DNA of 40,759 bases, from positions 1 to 40,759 of the IMG/VR virus record IMGVR_UViG_3300036770_005499; one strand, written 5' to 3'. Made by a program: the position numbers and the translations under genes. The notes beneath the pieces are model-generated. The model was not told the DNA's origin. It saw only the letters and a list, made by a program, of their open reading frames with translations, and ran no database searches. Positions within the stretch are counted from its first letter, which is position 1. Every line of letters starts with the position of its first letter. Source of the DNA: a virus. Of this stretch, positions 6,593 to 14,093 are shown piece by piece.

Positions 6593-8095
6593 TCATGAGA
6601 GTTCTACTCCCATTTTGCTCTTGTAGGTGGTTCGGAATTGGTAGGGCCAGCGTGACTTGACCTTGTTGCCGTTCTTCATTTTCTTGAGAGCGTCAACTGC
6701 TTCCGTGACGTAGGGCAGAACGATGATGTTGTTCTTGATGCAGTAGTTGATGCACTGCATTCCCATAATGTCGGAGTACCCACCATGCGATGGGCACACA
6801 CCGCCGTCTGTCACCCAAATAATCGGTGAACGTGCAGACTGACGGTTCTTGACTGCCCACTCAATTGCAGGGAAGTCCACGCCGTTGCCGTGACCGAACA
6901 CGTCAGGAAGTTCGTTCACCATTTTGCCCTTGTCAGCGATGACCCACATGTTCGGGCCTTTGTCTCCACGGTCGGTGTAAGCGACCACGGTTGCGCCAGG
7001 AGCGTTTTCCACCATTTGACGGATTTGGTCATGGGTGAATGACATGGAGCCTGAAGCGTCGATGACTACGACCCCACCAGTGCCACGACTGACCTTGTCA
7101 AAGATTCGCTTTTCGGGGTCGGTCAGCAGTCGGTGAATTCGGCGTGGCGAGCGACCGATGTTGGATGCGATTCGCTTCTTGCCGATGTTGCCCTTTGTCT
7201 GCTTCGGCATGGCACACCGCTCAATTTTGAGTTCTCCCCACTGCGGTGGTGTTGCGCCGTTGTAGGAGTCGGGCGTGATGCCTTTGTACGGGTTGCCAGT
7301 GGCAGAGCCGTCACCAGCACCGCCGTTGGAGTGACCACCAGCAGGGTTGTGCTTCTTCGGACGACCACGCTTCTTCGGCGTTGCCGATGACTCGCCCTCA
7401 CCCGTGGCTTCGCCCTCGGACGTTGCGGTTCCAGCCTCGTCCGAATCCTCGTCAGGAACGATACTGGCAAGGCGGTCAACCCATTCTGCGATGCGCTCGG
7501 TGTGAGTGAAGCCAAGCGGTGCGAGACCAGTGCGCCTGTCAACAGCGGTTGATGCCAGCGTTCCAGTCTTGTACGCCTTCTCCATTTCCTTGACTGCTCG
7601 CTTGGAAATGTCAGCAAGGATTTCTCCCCACTTGCGGTTGTGGCGACGCACACCAGTCAGGAACGCTTTGTTGGATGCAGTGCCAGCCGTGGCAATTGCC
7701 ATGCACACTGCGCCTTCCCAGTCCTTGACTGCCGTGACACGCTCGCCGTCAGCAGTCTCACCGCCGTCAGTGAGGTTGCCCTTCACGTCAAAGCCAGCCT
7801 TTTGGCAGAGCAGGTTGACTCGCAATTCCTCAACAACGGTCATGGCCTTGTTCGTGGCGATTTTGCGGTTGACCCACTCACGGTACGATTCGGCAGGAGT
7901 GACCTTGGCATGCATGAGTTCATGCGCACGAATCACACGGGCGAGAACGCTGTCATGCGGTGGCACGACCATTTCACGGGTGACGATGTTCGTGCGAGGT
8001 TCGCCACGGCGAGCGTTGCACTCGCTCACCGACCACTGTCCGTGTTCGGTGTCGTGACGGCCCAACAGTTCAGGCTCAACAGTGATGTTCGCCAT
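6593..8095 (-). CDS. VWA-domain protein with HExxH N-terminal domain (MoxR partner)
   Basis: This 500-residue protein has an N-terminal metallopeptidase-like motif AHELMHAK (HELMH at 58-62). A low-complexity Gly/Thr/Lys linker with KKRGRPKK, an AT-hook-like run, spans about residues 225-265. A C-terminal von Willebrand A domain with the MIDAS motif DASGS lies near residue 345, with a second TDGG near 422. Such proteins work with a MoxR-type AAA ATPase as a metal-dependent chaperone pair. It abuts the ATPase gene (stop/start at 8095), so the two are co-expressed from promoter copy L2. Confidence 0.85.
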   Translation of the reverse strand: MANITVEPELLGRHDTEHGQWSVSECNARRGEPRTNIVTREMVVPPHDSVLARVIRAHELMHAKVTPAESYREWVNRKIATNKAMTVVEELRVNLLCQKAGFDVKGNLTDGGETADGERVTAVKDWEGAVCMAIATAGTASNKAFLTGVRRHNRKWGEILADISKRAVKEMEKAYKTGTLASTAVDRRTGLAPLGFTHTERIAEWVDRLASIVPDEDSDEAGTATSEGEATGEGESSATPKKRGRPKKHNPAGGHSNGGAGDGSATGNPYKGITPDSYNGATPPQWGELKIERCAMPKQTKGNIGKKRIASNIGRSPRRIHRLLTDPEKRIFDKVSRGTGGVVVIDASGSMSFTHDQIRQMVENAPGATVVAYTDRGDKGPNMWVIADKGKMVNELPDVFGHGNGVDFPAIEWAVKNRQSARSPIIWVTDGGVCPSHGGYSDIMGMQCINYCIKNNIIVLPYVTEAVDALKKMKNGNKVKSRWPYQFRTTYKSKMGVELS

Positions 8096-8826
8096 TACGC
8101 ACTCACCTTGTCAATTGCAATTGCGTCCAAAATGGATTCGGCACGTTGTCCGAAAGTGAGACGGGCTGCTTTTTCGTCGCCGTACGCCTTGCGGATTTTG
8201 TCAAATGCCATGAATGCTCGGAGCGAGATTCGGCGTTCACCAGCGTCAGCCATGCGGACTGCGTAGTTGCGCAAATCGGGTGACAAGCGGAGCAGTGCAG
8301 TCGGGTGCGGAGCGTTGATGCGGATGCGAATCGGGAAGCGGTCAGCCAGTGCGGTCGGCAGTTCTTCCATGTTCTCCACGTTCGTGGTCATAATGGCAGA
8401 GAAGCCGTCCTTCGGTCGGTGGATGCGCCCGTTTTCAGGGTTCTCCCACGTTGCCGATTCGGGCGAGTCCAGCATGGCAAGCAGGGTGGCGAACACGTCG
8501 CCCGATGCCTTGTCCACCTCGTCCACGATGAGACGACCGCCCGTGAGGCCGTTGCCTTCCCACGCCTTGACAGCGGAGCCGTAGTTCCAAGTGAACGTGC
8601 CCTTGTCGTTCGGCATGAATGCGCCCGTCACGTCAGCGTTGGTCATGTCTTCGGTGCAGACCAGTCGGAATGCACCGCCCTCAACGTTGCCCATGTTGAG
8701 ACCAGCGTAGGTCTTGCCGATGCCTGACGGCCCGTAAAGAACGATGCGGTCAATGCCAGCATTCAGGCAGTCCTCAAATGCTTGCCAGCATTCAGGGAGC
8801 GTGGCGGTGGTTTGGTTGGTTGTCAT
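8095..8826 (-). CDS. MoxR-type AAA+ ATPase
   Basis: This 243-residue ATPase has Walker A GPSGIGKT (about residues 32-39), Walker B RLIVDEVDKA (about 98-107), sensor-1 MTTN and an arginine-finger region ALADRFPIRIRI. The length and the VWA partner immediately downstream fit the MoxR/CbbQ branch. The pair probably remodels a target complex, but which one is not evident. Translation starts at ATG 8826 after a leader of about 38 bases with GAAAGGGG, from promoter copy L2. Confidence 0.88.
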   Translation of the reverse strand: MTTNQTTATLPECWQAFEDCLNAGIDRIVLYGPSGIGKTYAGLNMGNVEGGAFRLVCTEDMTNADVTGAFMPNDKGTFTWNYGSAVKAWEGNGLTGGRLIVDEVDKASGDVFATLLAMLDSPESATWENPENGRIHRPKDGFSAIMTTNVENMEELPTALADRFPIRIRINAPHPTALLRLSPDLRNYAVRMADAGERRISLRAFMAFDKIRKAYGDEKAARLTFGQRAESILDAIAIDKVSA

Positions 8827-8849
8827 TTCAGTACCCCTTTCAGTGGGTG

Positions 8850-8933
8850 CTAGTAGGTTGATGTTGTTGCTATACCGACTTGGCTGGAGTTTCCTACGCT
8901 TCCGATTTTCTCAGCGTATTCGCTCGTTGCCAT
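8850..8933 (-). CDS. 27-residue peptide that reads through a promoter repeat
   Basis: ATG 8933 lies eight bases past the expected start of the promoter copy at 8948-8974. The frame (MATSEYAEKIGS) runs through the next promoter copy, whose translation gives VGNSSQVGI, and ends at 8850. No ribosome binding site is seen. It may be an untranslated transcript. Confidence 0.3.
   Translation of the reverse strand: MATSEYAEKIGSVGNSSQVGIATTSTY
8870..8896 (-). promoter_or_regulatory. Repeated promoter, copy L2 (AAA-VWA operon)
   Basis: Full motif ending GGTATAG, followed by a leader of about 38 bases to ATG 8826. Confidence 0.8.
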
Positions 8934-8947
8934 TCCGATGAGTCTGT

Positions 8948-8974
8948 CTATACCAGTGTGGCTGGAGTTTCCTA
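8948..8974 (-). promoter_or_regulatory. Repeated promoter, copy L3
   Basis: Full motif in tandem with copy L2, 78 bases upstream of it. CAT replaces the usual ATG at the expected start. Confidence 0.75.
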
Positions 8975-9014
8975 TGCCAGTCAAAAATGCCTTATATATG
9001 TGCATGTGTGTGGC

Positions 9015-9054
9015 CGGGGCTTTCAAGCTGCACCTGCGCACACCGGCAGCCCCG
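9015..9054. repeat. GGGGCTT/AGCCCC palindrome family (listed)
   Basis: The CGGGGCTTC and GAAGCCCCG arms enclose about 20-25 variable bases. Further paired members lie at 11476-11516, 13202-13248, 15806-15844, 16576-16616, 17920-17960, 18677-18736, 19444-19484, 20031-20071, 20843-20880, 21591-21628, 22416-22456, 22838-22878, 23448-23486, 24740-24780, 25366-25406, 25952-25989, 26529-26566 and 29751-29791. Outward-facing pairs are 14631-14693 and 30144-30242. Single arms lie near 9710, 13983, 25648, 28045, 28478 and 28834. All are intergenic. Confidence 0.85.
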
Positions 9055-9076
9055 CATAGTAAAGAGAAACTGGCGA

Positions 9077-9580
9077 TTACTCGCCAGCCTCCCTGTCGGC
9101 CTTCGGGTCACGAATCTCCCAGAGACCTTTCTTGATTTTCCTGAAGTGTGGGGACTCCCCTAGGAACTTGAGAACCGTGATGTAGGAGAACCCAGCCTCA
9201 GCAACAAGCGCATCTGTGGTGTATTGCTGTCCGATTTTGTCCTTAGTCCAGTCAATAAATGCGTTGTATTTATCCGCACGTTTTTCTGTCTTGGCTTCTG
9301 ACAAATCTTCTTCGCTAATAGTCATGTCACACCAGTCGGAAATAACCCGAATAATTGTGTTTTCCATGACGCCGTAGGATCGAAGCATCCGAATTGGATT
9401 ACCTTTTTCTCCTTCGTTTTTCCACATGAGTAGAACCTGCATGGCACGTTCGTACTCTCCCAGCGAAAATCTTTGATCGCTGGGGATGAGCCATTTGTCT
9501 TCATACTCAGAGGATGCGTCAGACCATTCACTGAACATTTTTTGCTTGATGGCTTCGGCTGTTATCTGTGTACTTGGCAT
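9077..9580 (-). CDS. Hypothetical protein with possible winged-helix end
   Basis: This 167-residue leaderless gene begins six bases past the -10 box of copy L4. The protein is helical and charged. Its C-terminal segment (TTDALVAEAGFSYITVLKFLGESPHFRKIKKGLWEI) has the look of a winged helix-turn-helix. No family was recognised. DNA binding is an inference. Confidence 0.7.
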   Translation of the reverse strand: MPSTQITAEAIKQKMFSEWSDASSEYEDKWLIPSDQRFSLGEYERAMQVLLMWKNEGEKGNPIRMLRSYGVMENTIIRVISDWCDMTISEEDLSEAKTEKRADKYNAFIDWTKDKIGQQYTTDALVAEAGFSYITVLKFLGESPHFRKIKKGLWEIRDPKADREAGE

Positions 9581-9587
9581 AAGTTAC

Positions 9588-9614
9588 CTATACCCCTGTG
9601 GCTGGAGTTTCCTA
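9588..9614 (-). promoter_or_regulatory. Repeated promoter, copy L4
   Basis: Full motif; TATAGG, six bases, then ATG 9580. Confidence 0.85.
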
Positions 9615-9626
9615 TTGGTGAATTGT

Positions 9627-9639
9627 CTTCCACCACCGT
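9627..9639 (+). repeat. 13-bp element CTTCCRCCACCGT family (listed)
   Basis: Thirteen copies, all in this same orientation on the + strand: 2908-2920, 3486-3498, 4607-4619, 5624-5636, 9627-9639, 11393-11405 and 13902-13914 (A variant), and 15723-15735, 17828-17840, 19367-19379, 21508-21520, 23362-23374 and 25281-25293 (G variant, each followed by CAAA and then a hairpin). In the array they recur about every 2 kb. Confidence 0.85.
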
Positions 9640-9727
9640 TGTGTTGGCTCGGCTTTATTTGTTTCTGAATTTTTATGGCGGGCCGCCGCCGGTCAGCCAG
9701 ATCCGCCGCGCGGGGCTTCGATTGGCT

Positions 9728-9994
9728 TCAGTAGTACTGAGGCCTGATTTTCCCCTGCGCCGTCATCCGCTCACGGAGCGCCGCAACGCATTCGTAAAGT
9801 TCATGAGTCGTGATTCCCCATTCCGCGATTTGCTTGTCGAAGTAGCCAGCCTCAATCTCATCGTAAATGTTCACGATGGCATCGGCCCCACTTTCTCCAA
9901 GTGTGTAGTAATTCTCCTCGAGGATGTCAATAATTTCAGTCATCGAGGGGACATCCCACAATAGGAATCGTATTGACTTTGACTTCTTCTTCAT
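9728..9994 (-). CDS. Hypothetical protein
   Basis: This 88-residue product starts at ATG 9994 with GGAGGAG six bases upstream. It has a basic start (KKKSKS) and then an acidic helical body (TEIIDILEENYYTLGESGADAI). It is the last gene of a four-gene overlapping operon read from promoter copy L5. The function is unknown. Confidence 0.65.
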   Translation of the reverse strand: MKKKSKSIRFLLWDVPSMTEIIDILEENYYTLGESGADAIVNIYDEIEAGYFDKQIAEWGITTHELYECVAALRERMTAQGKIRPQYY

Positions 9995-10239
9995 TTTTCT
10001 CCTCCAAAATGGGCCCATACGTCTACTTCTGTTTCGTTTCTAAGTTCCAGCAATTCAGTCATCACGGAGCCGACTGAGAATCTGGCCTCCATGTAGTCAA
10101 TATCCCCCTCTAGGGTTGACATGTCATAGGTGCCAGCGCCCACATCACGTCTGATTCCCTCCAAGTAATGAAGAGCCTCCGACACTGAGTCAAATAGTTC
10201 GTCCAGCAGTTCCTCTATGCGTTGCTTTGGGTCAGTCAT
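9991..10239 (-). CDS. Hypothetical helical protein
   Basis: This 82-residue protein starts at ATG 10239, overlapping the end of gene 10232-10477. It overlaps the next gene by four bases. It is acidic and helical (RIEELLDELFDSVSEALHYLEGI). No family was recognised. Confidence 0.65.
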   Translation of the reverse strand: MTDPKQRIEELLDELFDSVSEALHYLEGIRRDVGAGTYDMSTLEGDIDYMEARFSVGSVMTELLELRNETEVDVWAHFGGEK

Positions 10240-10477
10240 TCCATGCCCCATTGTCAATAAGGCCCTCGTGAATCCAGTCCCAGATTTCACCAGAATACGG
10301 CTCTTCGCTTTTGTCAAATTGAGTTACAACAATGCTCCATGCTTCTGCGCTTGGAGCATCCCAAGGCTTGTCGTCATCCCAAATACGGGAGAACATGTCT
10401 CTCTCCCACCAAATAATCGCAATGTCATCGTCTTGATTCAGTTCAGAAAGCATCTCAATTGCTTTTTTGACTTTCAT
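10232..10477 (-). CDS. Hypothetical acidic protein
   Basis: This 81-residue protein is rich in Trp and Asp (IIWWERDMFSRIWDDDKPWD). It overlaps both operon neighbours by a few bases. The first segment, KVKKAIEMLSELNQDDDI, resembles small phage proteins that follow a K-x-A-I-E-x-L pattern. The function is unknown. Confidence 0.7.
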   Translation of the reverse strand: MKVKKAIEMLSELNQDDDIAIIWWERDMFSRIWDDDKPWDAPSAEAWSIVVTQFDKSEEPYSGEIWDWIHEGLIDNGAWND

Positions 10478-10638
10478 GCAATTTCTTCCTTTACAACCAC
10501 AAAATAGATGTCTTCCATGTACGGCCCAAAGTCCTCGGTATCACGATTTGAGTAGTAGAAATCGTCTTTCAGTACGTCGAGAAGAGTGAGGGGGTCAATG
10601 ACATCGGGAACCTGAATTTTTACGGTGATTTCTTTCAT
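10474..10638 (-). CDS. Small hypothetical protein, leaderless operon head
   Basis: This 54-residue protein starts at ATG 10638, six bases past TATAGG of copy L5. The upstream in-frame extension would run through the promoter and is rejected. The fold looks beta-alpha-beta (EITVKIQVPDV...LLDVLKDDFYY). It overlaps the next gene as ATGA. Confidence 0.65.
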   Translation of the reverse strand: MKEITVKIQVPDVIDPLTLLDVLKDDFYYSNRDTEDFGPYMEDIYFVVVKEEIA

Positions 10639-10645
10639 GTCTTCC

Positions 10646-10672
10646 CTATACCCACGTGGCTGGAGTTTCCTA
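10646..10672 (-). promoter_or_regulatory. Repeated promoter, copy L5
   Basis: Full motif before ATG 10638. Its TAG also serves as the stop codon of gene 10670-11329. Confidence 0.85.
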
Positions 10673-11329
10673 CCAACCGACCTTATCGGCTTCCTCGCAG
10701 ATTTCGCCCATTGTGTTGTTCTGCCATTCAGACTGCTTGTCCCAGTATTCCATCTCCTGTTCTTCAGTTGCGTCATCGGCAAGTTCTACATCGTAGTTGC
10801 AGGGCTCAAAGAACTGCTCAAAGAGAATCTCCCCAGCCTTCATGACATGACAGCCAGCGAAGAATCCAGCCTCTTCCTCAAAGTCAAATGCAAATCGCAG
10901 TTTCGGGAACATGGCAGAGATTTTCTTGTGTGCCTCGTCGCCAGAACCCCAAGGCAAATCGTAGACGTAGGTGATTTCCCAGTGACCATTGTTGAGTTGC
11001 TCCAGTTCTGAGTCCACGAATGTATGGCAGTCGCCCCACTTGACGCCCCAGTTTTCATGTTGCCAGTCGTACCAGTCTGTTGTTCCGTACTTTTCCAGCA
11101 TTTGCTTTGCGAGTTCTGCCTGCTCTTCACGAACGGGATGTGAGATTTCGTAAAGTTCTTCTGGGCAGGGAACAAAAGATTTGTAGATTTCGATGACTGT
11201 TTTTGACAGCATCGGAAACTTGCCTTCCAGTTCTTCTTTCTCGGTAACCAGAACCTTGTCAATGAACTCCCTGACATCGGCTTCGGTCTTTCCAGAGACA
11301 GCCATTCGTGTATTAGTCCAGTTCGGCAT
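10670..11329 (-). CDS. YubB/Api92-like ferredoxin-like-domain protein
   Basis: This 219-residue protein begins MPNWTNTRMAVSG. A proline/Glu segment (FVPCPEELYEI) comes next, then YGTTDWYDWQHENWGVKWGD near residues 80-100. That arrangement is typical of the DUF1281/YubB family, found on plasmids and phages, whose function is not established. It is translated from ATG 11329 after a leader with CTACTACGAAAGG from promoter copy L6. Confidence 0.75.
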   Translation of the reverse strand: MPNWTNTRMAVSGKTEADVREFIDKVLVTEKEELEGKFPMLSKTVIEIYKSFVPCPEELYEISHPVREEQAELAKQMLEKYGTTDWYDWQHENWGVKWGDCHTFVDSELEQLNNGHWEITYVYDLPWGSGDEAHKKISAMFPKLRFAFDFEEEAGFFAGCHVMKAGEILFEQFFEPCNYDVELADDATEEQEMEYWDKQSEWQNNTMGEICEEADKVGW

Positions 11330-11357
11330 TGTTGCCCTTTCGTAGTAGGTGTAGTGA

Positions 11358-11384
11358 CTATACCACTGTGGCTGGAGTTTCCTA
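11358..11384 (-). promoter_or_regulatory. Repeated promoter, copy L6
   Basis: Full motif with TATAGT; a 28-base leader to ATG 11329. Confidence 0.8.
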
Positions 11385-11530
11385 CCCGCCGTCTTCCACC
11401 ACCGTTGTGTTTGTTGCGTTTGTGTCCCCGCTTTCTAGAGCAAGCGAGCCCGCTAGCGGGAGTTAGCAGGCGCGGCGGGGCTTTCAAAACTGTCATCCAG
11501 CATGCTCGAAGCCCCGATCTCAATTGCTGT

Positions 11531-11558
11531 GGGGTCAGCCCTACTACTAGCTGACCCC
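11531..11558 (-). terminator. Hairpin after gene 11564-11833
   Basis: GGGGTCAGC and GCTGACCCC form a 9-bp stem a few bases past the stop. No clear T-run. Confidence 0.6.
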
Positions 11559-11563
11559 ACGAT

Positions 11564-11833
11564 CTAGATCTCGTTGCCGTCCTGATCGGTAAAGATCAGG
11601 TCGTCAATCTCATTCTTATGGCCCCATCCGCATGAGAAATCGTCCTCGCAGTAGGACTCAATGCGCTCCATTACGTCCTCAATGGTGACCTCTAGGGTCT
11701 CGGGCTGACCGCCGGAATTCCCCTTGCTGTCAACCCACGTGGACGACAGCCGGTCTTCAATGATGTTCTCCACGACCTTTGCCACGTCATAGGAGATAAC
11801 CCTAGTGACGTTGATTTTTTCTGGAAGGCTCAT
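11564..11833 (-). CDS. Hypothetical acidic protein
   Basis: This 89-residue protein starts at ATG 11833, overlapping gene 11830-12051 by four bases. It has a C-terminal acidic tail (NEIDDLIFTDQDGNEI) and a CEDDFSCGWGH segment. It is the last gene of the L7 operon. The function is unknown. Confidence 0.65.
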   Translation of the reverse strand: MSLPEKINVTRVISYDVAKVVENIIEDRLSSTWVDSKGNSGGQPETLEVTIEDVMERIESYCEDDFSCGWGHKNEIDDLIFTDQDGNEI

Positions 11834-12051
11834 GAGACCACCCAGTAGGAGTCTTCGCCCTGAACAAGGCCTAGGCCCGAGCCGTTGTCCCATTTGACGA
11901 ATACCGTACCGATATCGTCAATATGGTCTACGACGCCTTCGTCCCCCGATTTGAGATTTGTGTAGGGGTCTGTCGTGCGCACTAGTCGCACTCTCTTGCC
12001 AATGAGGTCTCGTCTCATCGCCTCAACCGTTTCACGTGCAACTGCTATCAC
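11830..12051 (-). CDS. DUF4314-like small beta protein
   Basis: This 73-residue protein starts at GTG 12051, overlapping the stop of gene 12048-12512 as GTGA. GKRVRLVRTTDPYTNLKSGDEGVVDHIDDIGTVFVKWDNGS matches DUF4314, an SH3-like barrel common in phages and plasmids, across its whole length. Its role is unknown. Confidence 0.75.
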   Translation of the reverse strand: MIAVARETVEAMRRDLIGKRVRLVRTTDPYTNLKSGDEGVVDHIDDIGTVFVKWDNGSGLGLVQGEDSYWVVS

Positions 12052-12512
12052 AGGGTCACCTCTTCTTCTTCTTTGTAGGGAGCATCCTGAACCTCTTGCC
12101 AATTGGGCTCGGCTTCGTCCCAACGGAAGAGCCCAAGGATTTCGTCCTTGTAGATGTCAATTATCATGAGCCCTGCCTTGGCAATGACGTAGACGTAATC
12201 ACACCATGAGTCCTTGTAGTTCTCGGGGGTGTACCACTCGCTAGGGTCTGCCTGCAGTTCGTTTCCCGTGATTCCGTAGCCAGGTACGACATTCCAGCGA
12301 GCCTCTTCAGCAGGTTCGTTTTCCTGCCATGGGCGCACGACCGACCAGTAGAAATGGTCGTCTACGAATGTCTTGGAAGCCTGCTCCCAGCCGTCTCGCT
12401 GAACAATCTCCCAAATGCTTGCTCCTTGATGGGTGGGATACCCATCCCAATGGGCATAGCGTCCAGCCCACGTGTCGCCTTGCTGTTTGGCAATGATGCT
12501 TCTAGTAGCCAT
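12048..12512 (-). CDS. Conserved actinophage-type hypothetical protein
   Basis: This 154-residue protein starts MATRSIIAKQ and has the phage-typical G-R-Y-A-H-W-D-G-Y-P-T-H segment at about residues 17-28. The C-terminal half alternates aromatic and acidic residues. It heads a three-gene overlapping operon from promoter copy L7, with AAAAGGAAA upstream of the ATG. No biochemical role is known to me. Confidence 0.75.
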   Translation of the reverse strand: MATRSIIAKQQGDTWAGRYAHWDGYPTHQGASIWEIVQRDGWEQASKTFVDDHFYWSVVRPWQENEPAEEARWNVVPGYGITGNELQADPSEWYTPENYKDSWCDYVYVIAKAGLMIIDIYKDEILGLFRWDEAEPNWQEVQDAPYKEEEEVTL

Positions 12513-12544
12513 GTGTTTCCTTTTGTGTAGTAGTTGTGATGAGA

Positions 12545-12571
12545 TTATACCGCTGTGGCTGGAGTTTCCTA
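12545..12571 (-). promoter_or_regulatory. Repeated promoter, copy L7
   Basis: Carries a perfect TATAAT -10 box; a leader of 26 bases to ATG 12512. Its TAG is the stop codon of gene 12569-13150. Confidence 0.85.
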
Positions 12572-13150
12572 CACGACCACCCCTTCTGGCTCGTAGAAGT
12601 GAACCTGCTCTCCACGTGGAAAGAGTCCAGCGTCAATGGAGCGAGCAATGGCGTCGCTCTTGTCAACCGAGAAGAACATCGGCAATTTCAGAACCAACTG
12701 ACAGTCACCCTTGCTAAGTGCGCTCTCTTTGTCATAGAGAAGGACAAAATCCTCGTAGTTACTAGAGGCCGAAGCCTGAACTCCACGGCGCAGGCAGAGA
12801 TAGTGGTTCTCAACAACCAAGTGGCGAGACCAGCCTTTTGCTCGCTCAAAGTTGGGCAAGCCGAACCCAGCGTCTACAACCACAATGTCGGTGTCAACGC
12901 TCCGCTTGGAGATAGCCATTTCTACGGCGTTGGCAGTCTTTTCTACGACCGTAATCGTGTTGGCAGTCTTTTCTACGACCGTAATCGTGAGGTTGCCATG
13001 AGGTGTGGTAACGACTGCGTGAGCGTCGTCATCGGTGGCAATGAGGTTGACCCTCTTGCCTTGCTGGGCGAGCCGACTGGCAAACCCGCAGGCAGAGGTG
13101 GTGCAACCGACGCCACCCTTTGTGGACTGGAAGATGTGAATGTTTGTCAT
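12569..13150 (-). CDS. ParA/MinD-like P-loop ATPase
   Basis: This 193-residue protein has the deviant Walker A motif of ParA proteins, KGGVGCTT, at residues 11-18, followed by ASRLAQQGKRVNLIATDDD. A DIVVVDAGFGLP segment (about 88-99) stands where Walker B/A' falls. ParA ATPases segregate plasmids and phage-plasmids with a ParB protein on parS DNA. No ParB gene was recognised here, but parS-like palindromes occur at 21643 and 30121. An exact in-frame 10-codon duplication (12930-12989) suggests recent change. Leaderless from copy L8. Confidence 0.8.
   Translation of the reverse strand: MTNIHIFQSTKGGVGCTTSACGFASRLAQQGKRVNLIATDDDAHAVVTTPHGNLTITVVEKTANTITVVEKTANAVEMAISKRSVDTDIVVVDAGFGLPNFERAKGWSRHLVVENHYLCLRRGVQASASSNYEDFVLLYDKESALSKGDCQLVLKLPMFFSVDKSDAIARSIDAGLFPRGEQVHFYEPEGVVV
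12930..12989. repeat. 30-bp exact tandem duplication inside the ParA gene
   Basis: Positions 12930-12959 and 12960-12989 are identical (starting TTGGCAGTCTTTTCTACGAC), adding ten residues in frame (ITVVEKTANT twice). Confidence 0.9.
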
Positions 13151-13157
13151 GTGGTGT

Positions 13158-13184
13158 CTATACCAAGCAGGCTGGAGTTTCCTA
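13158..13184 (-). promoter_or_regulatory. Repeated promoter, copy L8 (parA-like gene)
   Basis: Full motif; TATAGA, six bases, then ATG 13150. Confidence 0.85.
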
Positions 13185-13420
13185 TGGGGCAGGCGGTTGG
13201 GCGGGGCTTCAGCTGCTTTGCAAGTCTATATAGACTTTTTGAGCCCCGGCATCTATGGAACCGCCCACTCCGAGGGGCAACCAACCGATGAGGACGGATT
13301 ACGGGGGAGTCTAGAACCCCAAAGAGCCTTATCTAGTCCCCGTGGGGACTCTCTGCGCTTGGTATTTGTCTCGAAGTGGGGGTGAGCCTTTTTGCGACTT
13401 GCTCAGGTCGTTGGGGTGGC
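13185..13420. other. Gene-free stretch with hairpins
   Basis: Holds a CGGGGCTTC palindrome (13202-13248), one AGAGCCTTATC repeat (13323-13333) and a dyad AGTCCCCGTGGGGACT near 13335. No gene is supported. Confidence 0.5.
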
Positions 13421-13828
13421 TCAGATGTACTGAGCCACACCCTTGTAGGAGTTGGTGCTTACCGTCTCGTCATCGGTCATCTTGAGAATGGCGATGGCGT
13501 TGCGGATTTCATCGCACTCGTTACGAACGTGGTAGGACACGGTTTCGGGTGCTTTGGGGATTTTGACGGCAGGACTCAACTTGTAGGTGAACATGACCTC
13601 GGGAAGTTCCGACTTCCATGCTCGCTCGTTGAAGTTTGTGTCGCAAAGAGTCAGGCTCTTTGTGGAGATGAGGCTCGGCAGGTTCTTGATGAACTCCTTG
13701 CGCTCTTTCTCGTACTGCTCGTGCGCCTTCTCGTAGTCAGCGATTTCCTTCTCACGCTTGGCGAGAGCCGACTCCAACGCTTTGATGAGTTTTGCGGTAC
13801 TCACCTTCACCGATAGGGATTTGCTCAC
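13421..13828 (-). CDS. Coiled-coil hypothetical protein
   Basis: This 135-residue protein starts at GTG 13828, with AAGGAA upstream and an ACTACTACGAAAGG leader module. Residues 12-48 (KLIKALESALAKREKEIADYEKAHEQYEKERKEF) form a long charged coiled coil. It is the first leftward gene beside the DnaA-box cluster. No family was recognised. Confidence 0.75.
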   Translation of the reverse strand: MSKSLSVKVSTAKLIKALESALAKREKEIADYEKAHEQYEKERKEFIKNLPSLISTKSLTLCDTNFNERAWKSELPEVMFTYKLSPAVKIPKAPETVSYHVRNECDEIRNAIAILKMTDDETVSTNSYKGVAQYI

Positions 13829-13868
13829 GTTCCTTACCTTTCGTAGTAGTTGTCTGGGAACGAGGTGT

Positions 13869-13895
13869 CTATACCAAGCAGGCTGGAGTTTCCTA
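13869..13895 (-). promoter_or_regulatory. Repeated promoter, copy L9
   Basis: Full motif, leadered, drives gene 13421-13828. Confidence 0.85.
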
Positions 13896-13917
13896 CGATG
13901 TCTTCCACCACCGTTAG

Positions 13918-13969
13918 TTATCCACAGCCCCCCACCTTTTCCACAGCCTGTGGATAAACCTGTGGATAA
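13918..13969. other. DnaA-box cluster 1 (candidate replication origin)
   Basis: Perfect DnaA boxes lie at 13918-13926 (TTATCCACA), 13949-13957 and 13961-13969 (both TGTGGATAA), with a weaker TTTTCCACA at 13937-13945. They sit between the divergent promoter copies L9 and R1. DnaA boxes bind the initiator DnaA. No clear AT-rich unwinding element is seen beside them. Confidence 0.75.
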
Positions 13970-14026
13970 CTTGCTAGCGGGCCGGGGCTTCGTGCGTGTA
14001 GGGGCGGGTACGGAATGGGCGGGGAA

Positions 14027-14053
14027 TAGGAAACTCCAGTCATGCTGGTATAG
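14027..14053 (+). promoter_or_regulatory. Repeated promoter, copy R1
   Basis: Full motif; leader to ATG 14094 with AAGGGAG. Confidence 0.85.
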
Positions 14054-14093
14054 GCAGTTTGTCAGTAACCACAAACAAGGGAGAAAATACCCA

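Noticed and set aside
7123-7653. A 176-codon frame within the VWA gene on the same strand
   Set aside because: It is Arg/Ser/Pro-rich, lies wholly inside the VWA gene in another frame and has no start signals of its own.
7506-8266. Rightward frames of 183 and 208 codons across the MoxR-VWA operon
   Set aside because: They oppose two well-supported genes with clear catalytic motifs and have low-complexity composition typical of antisense frames.
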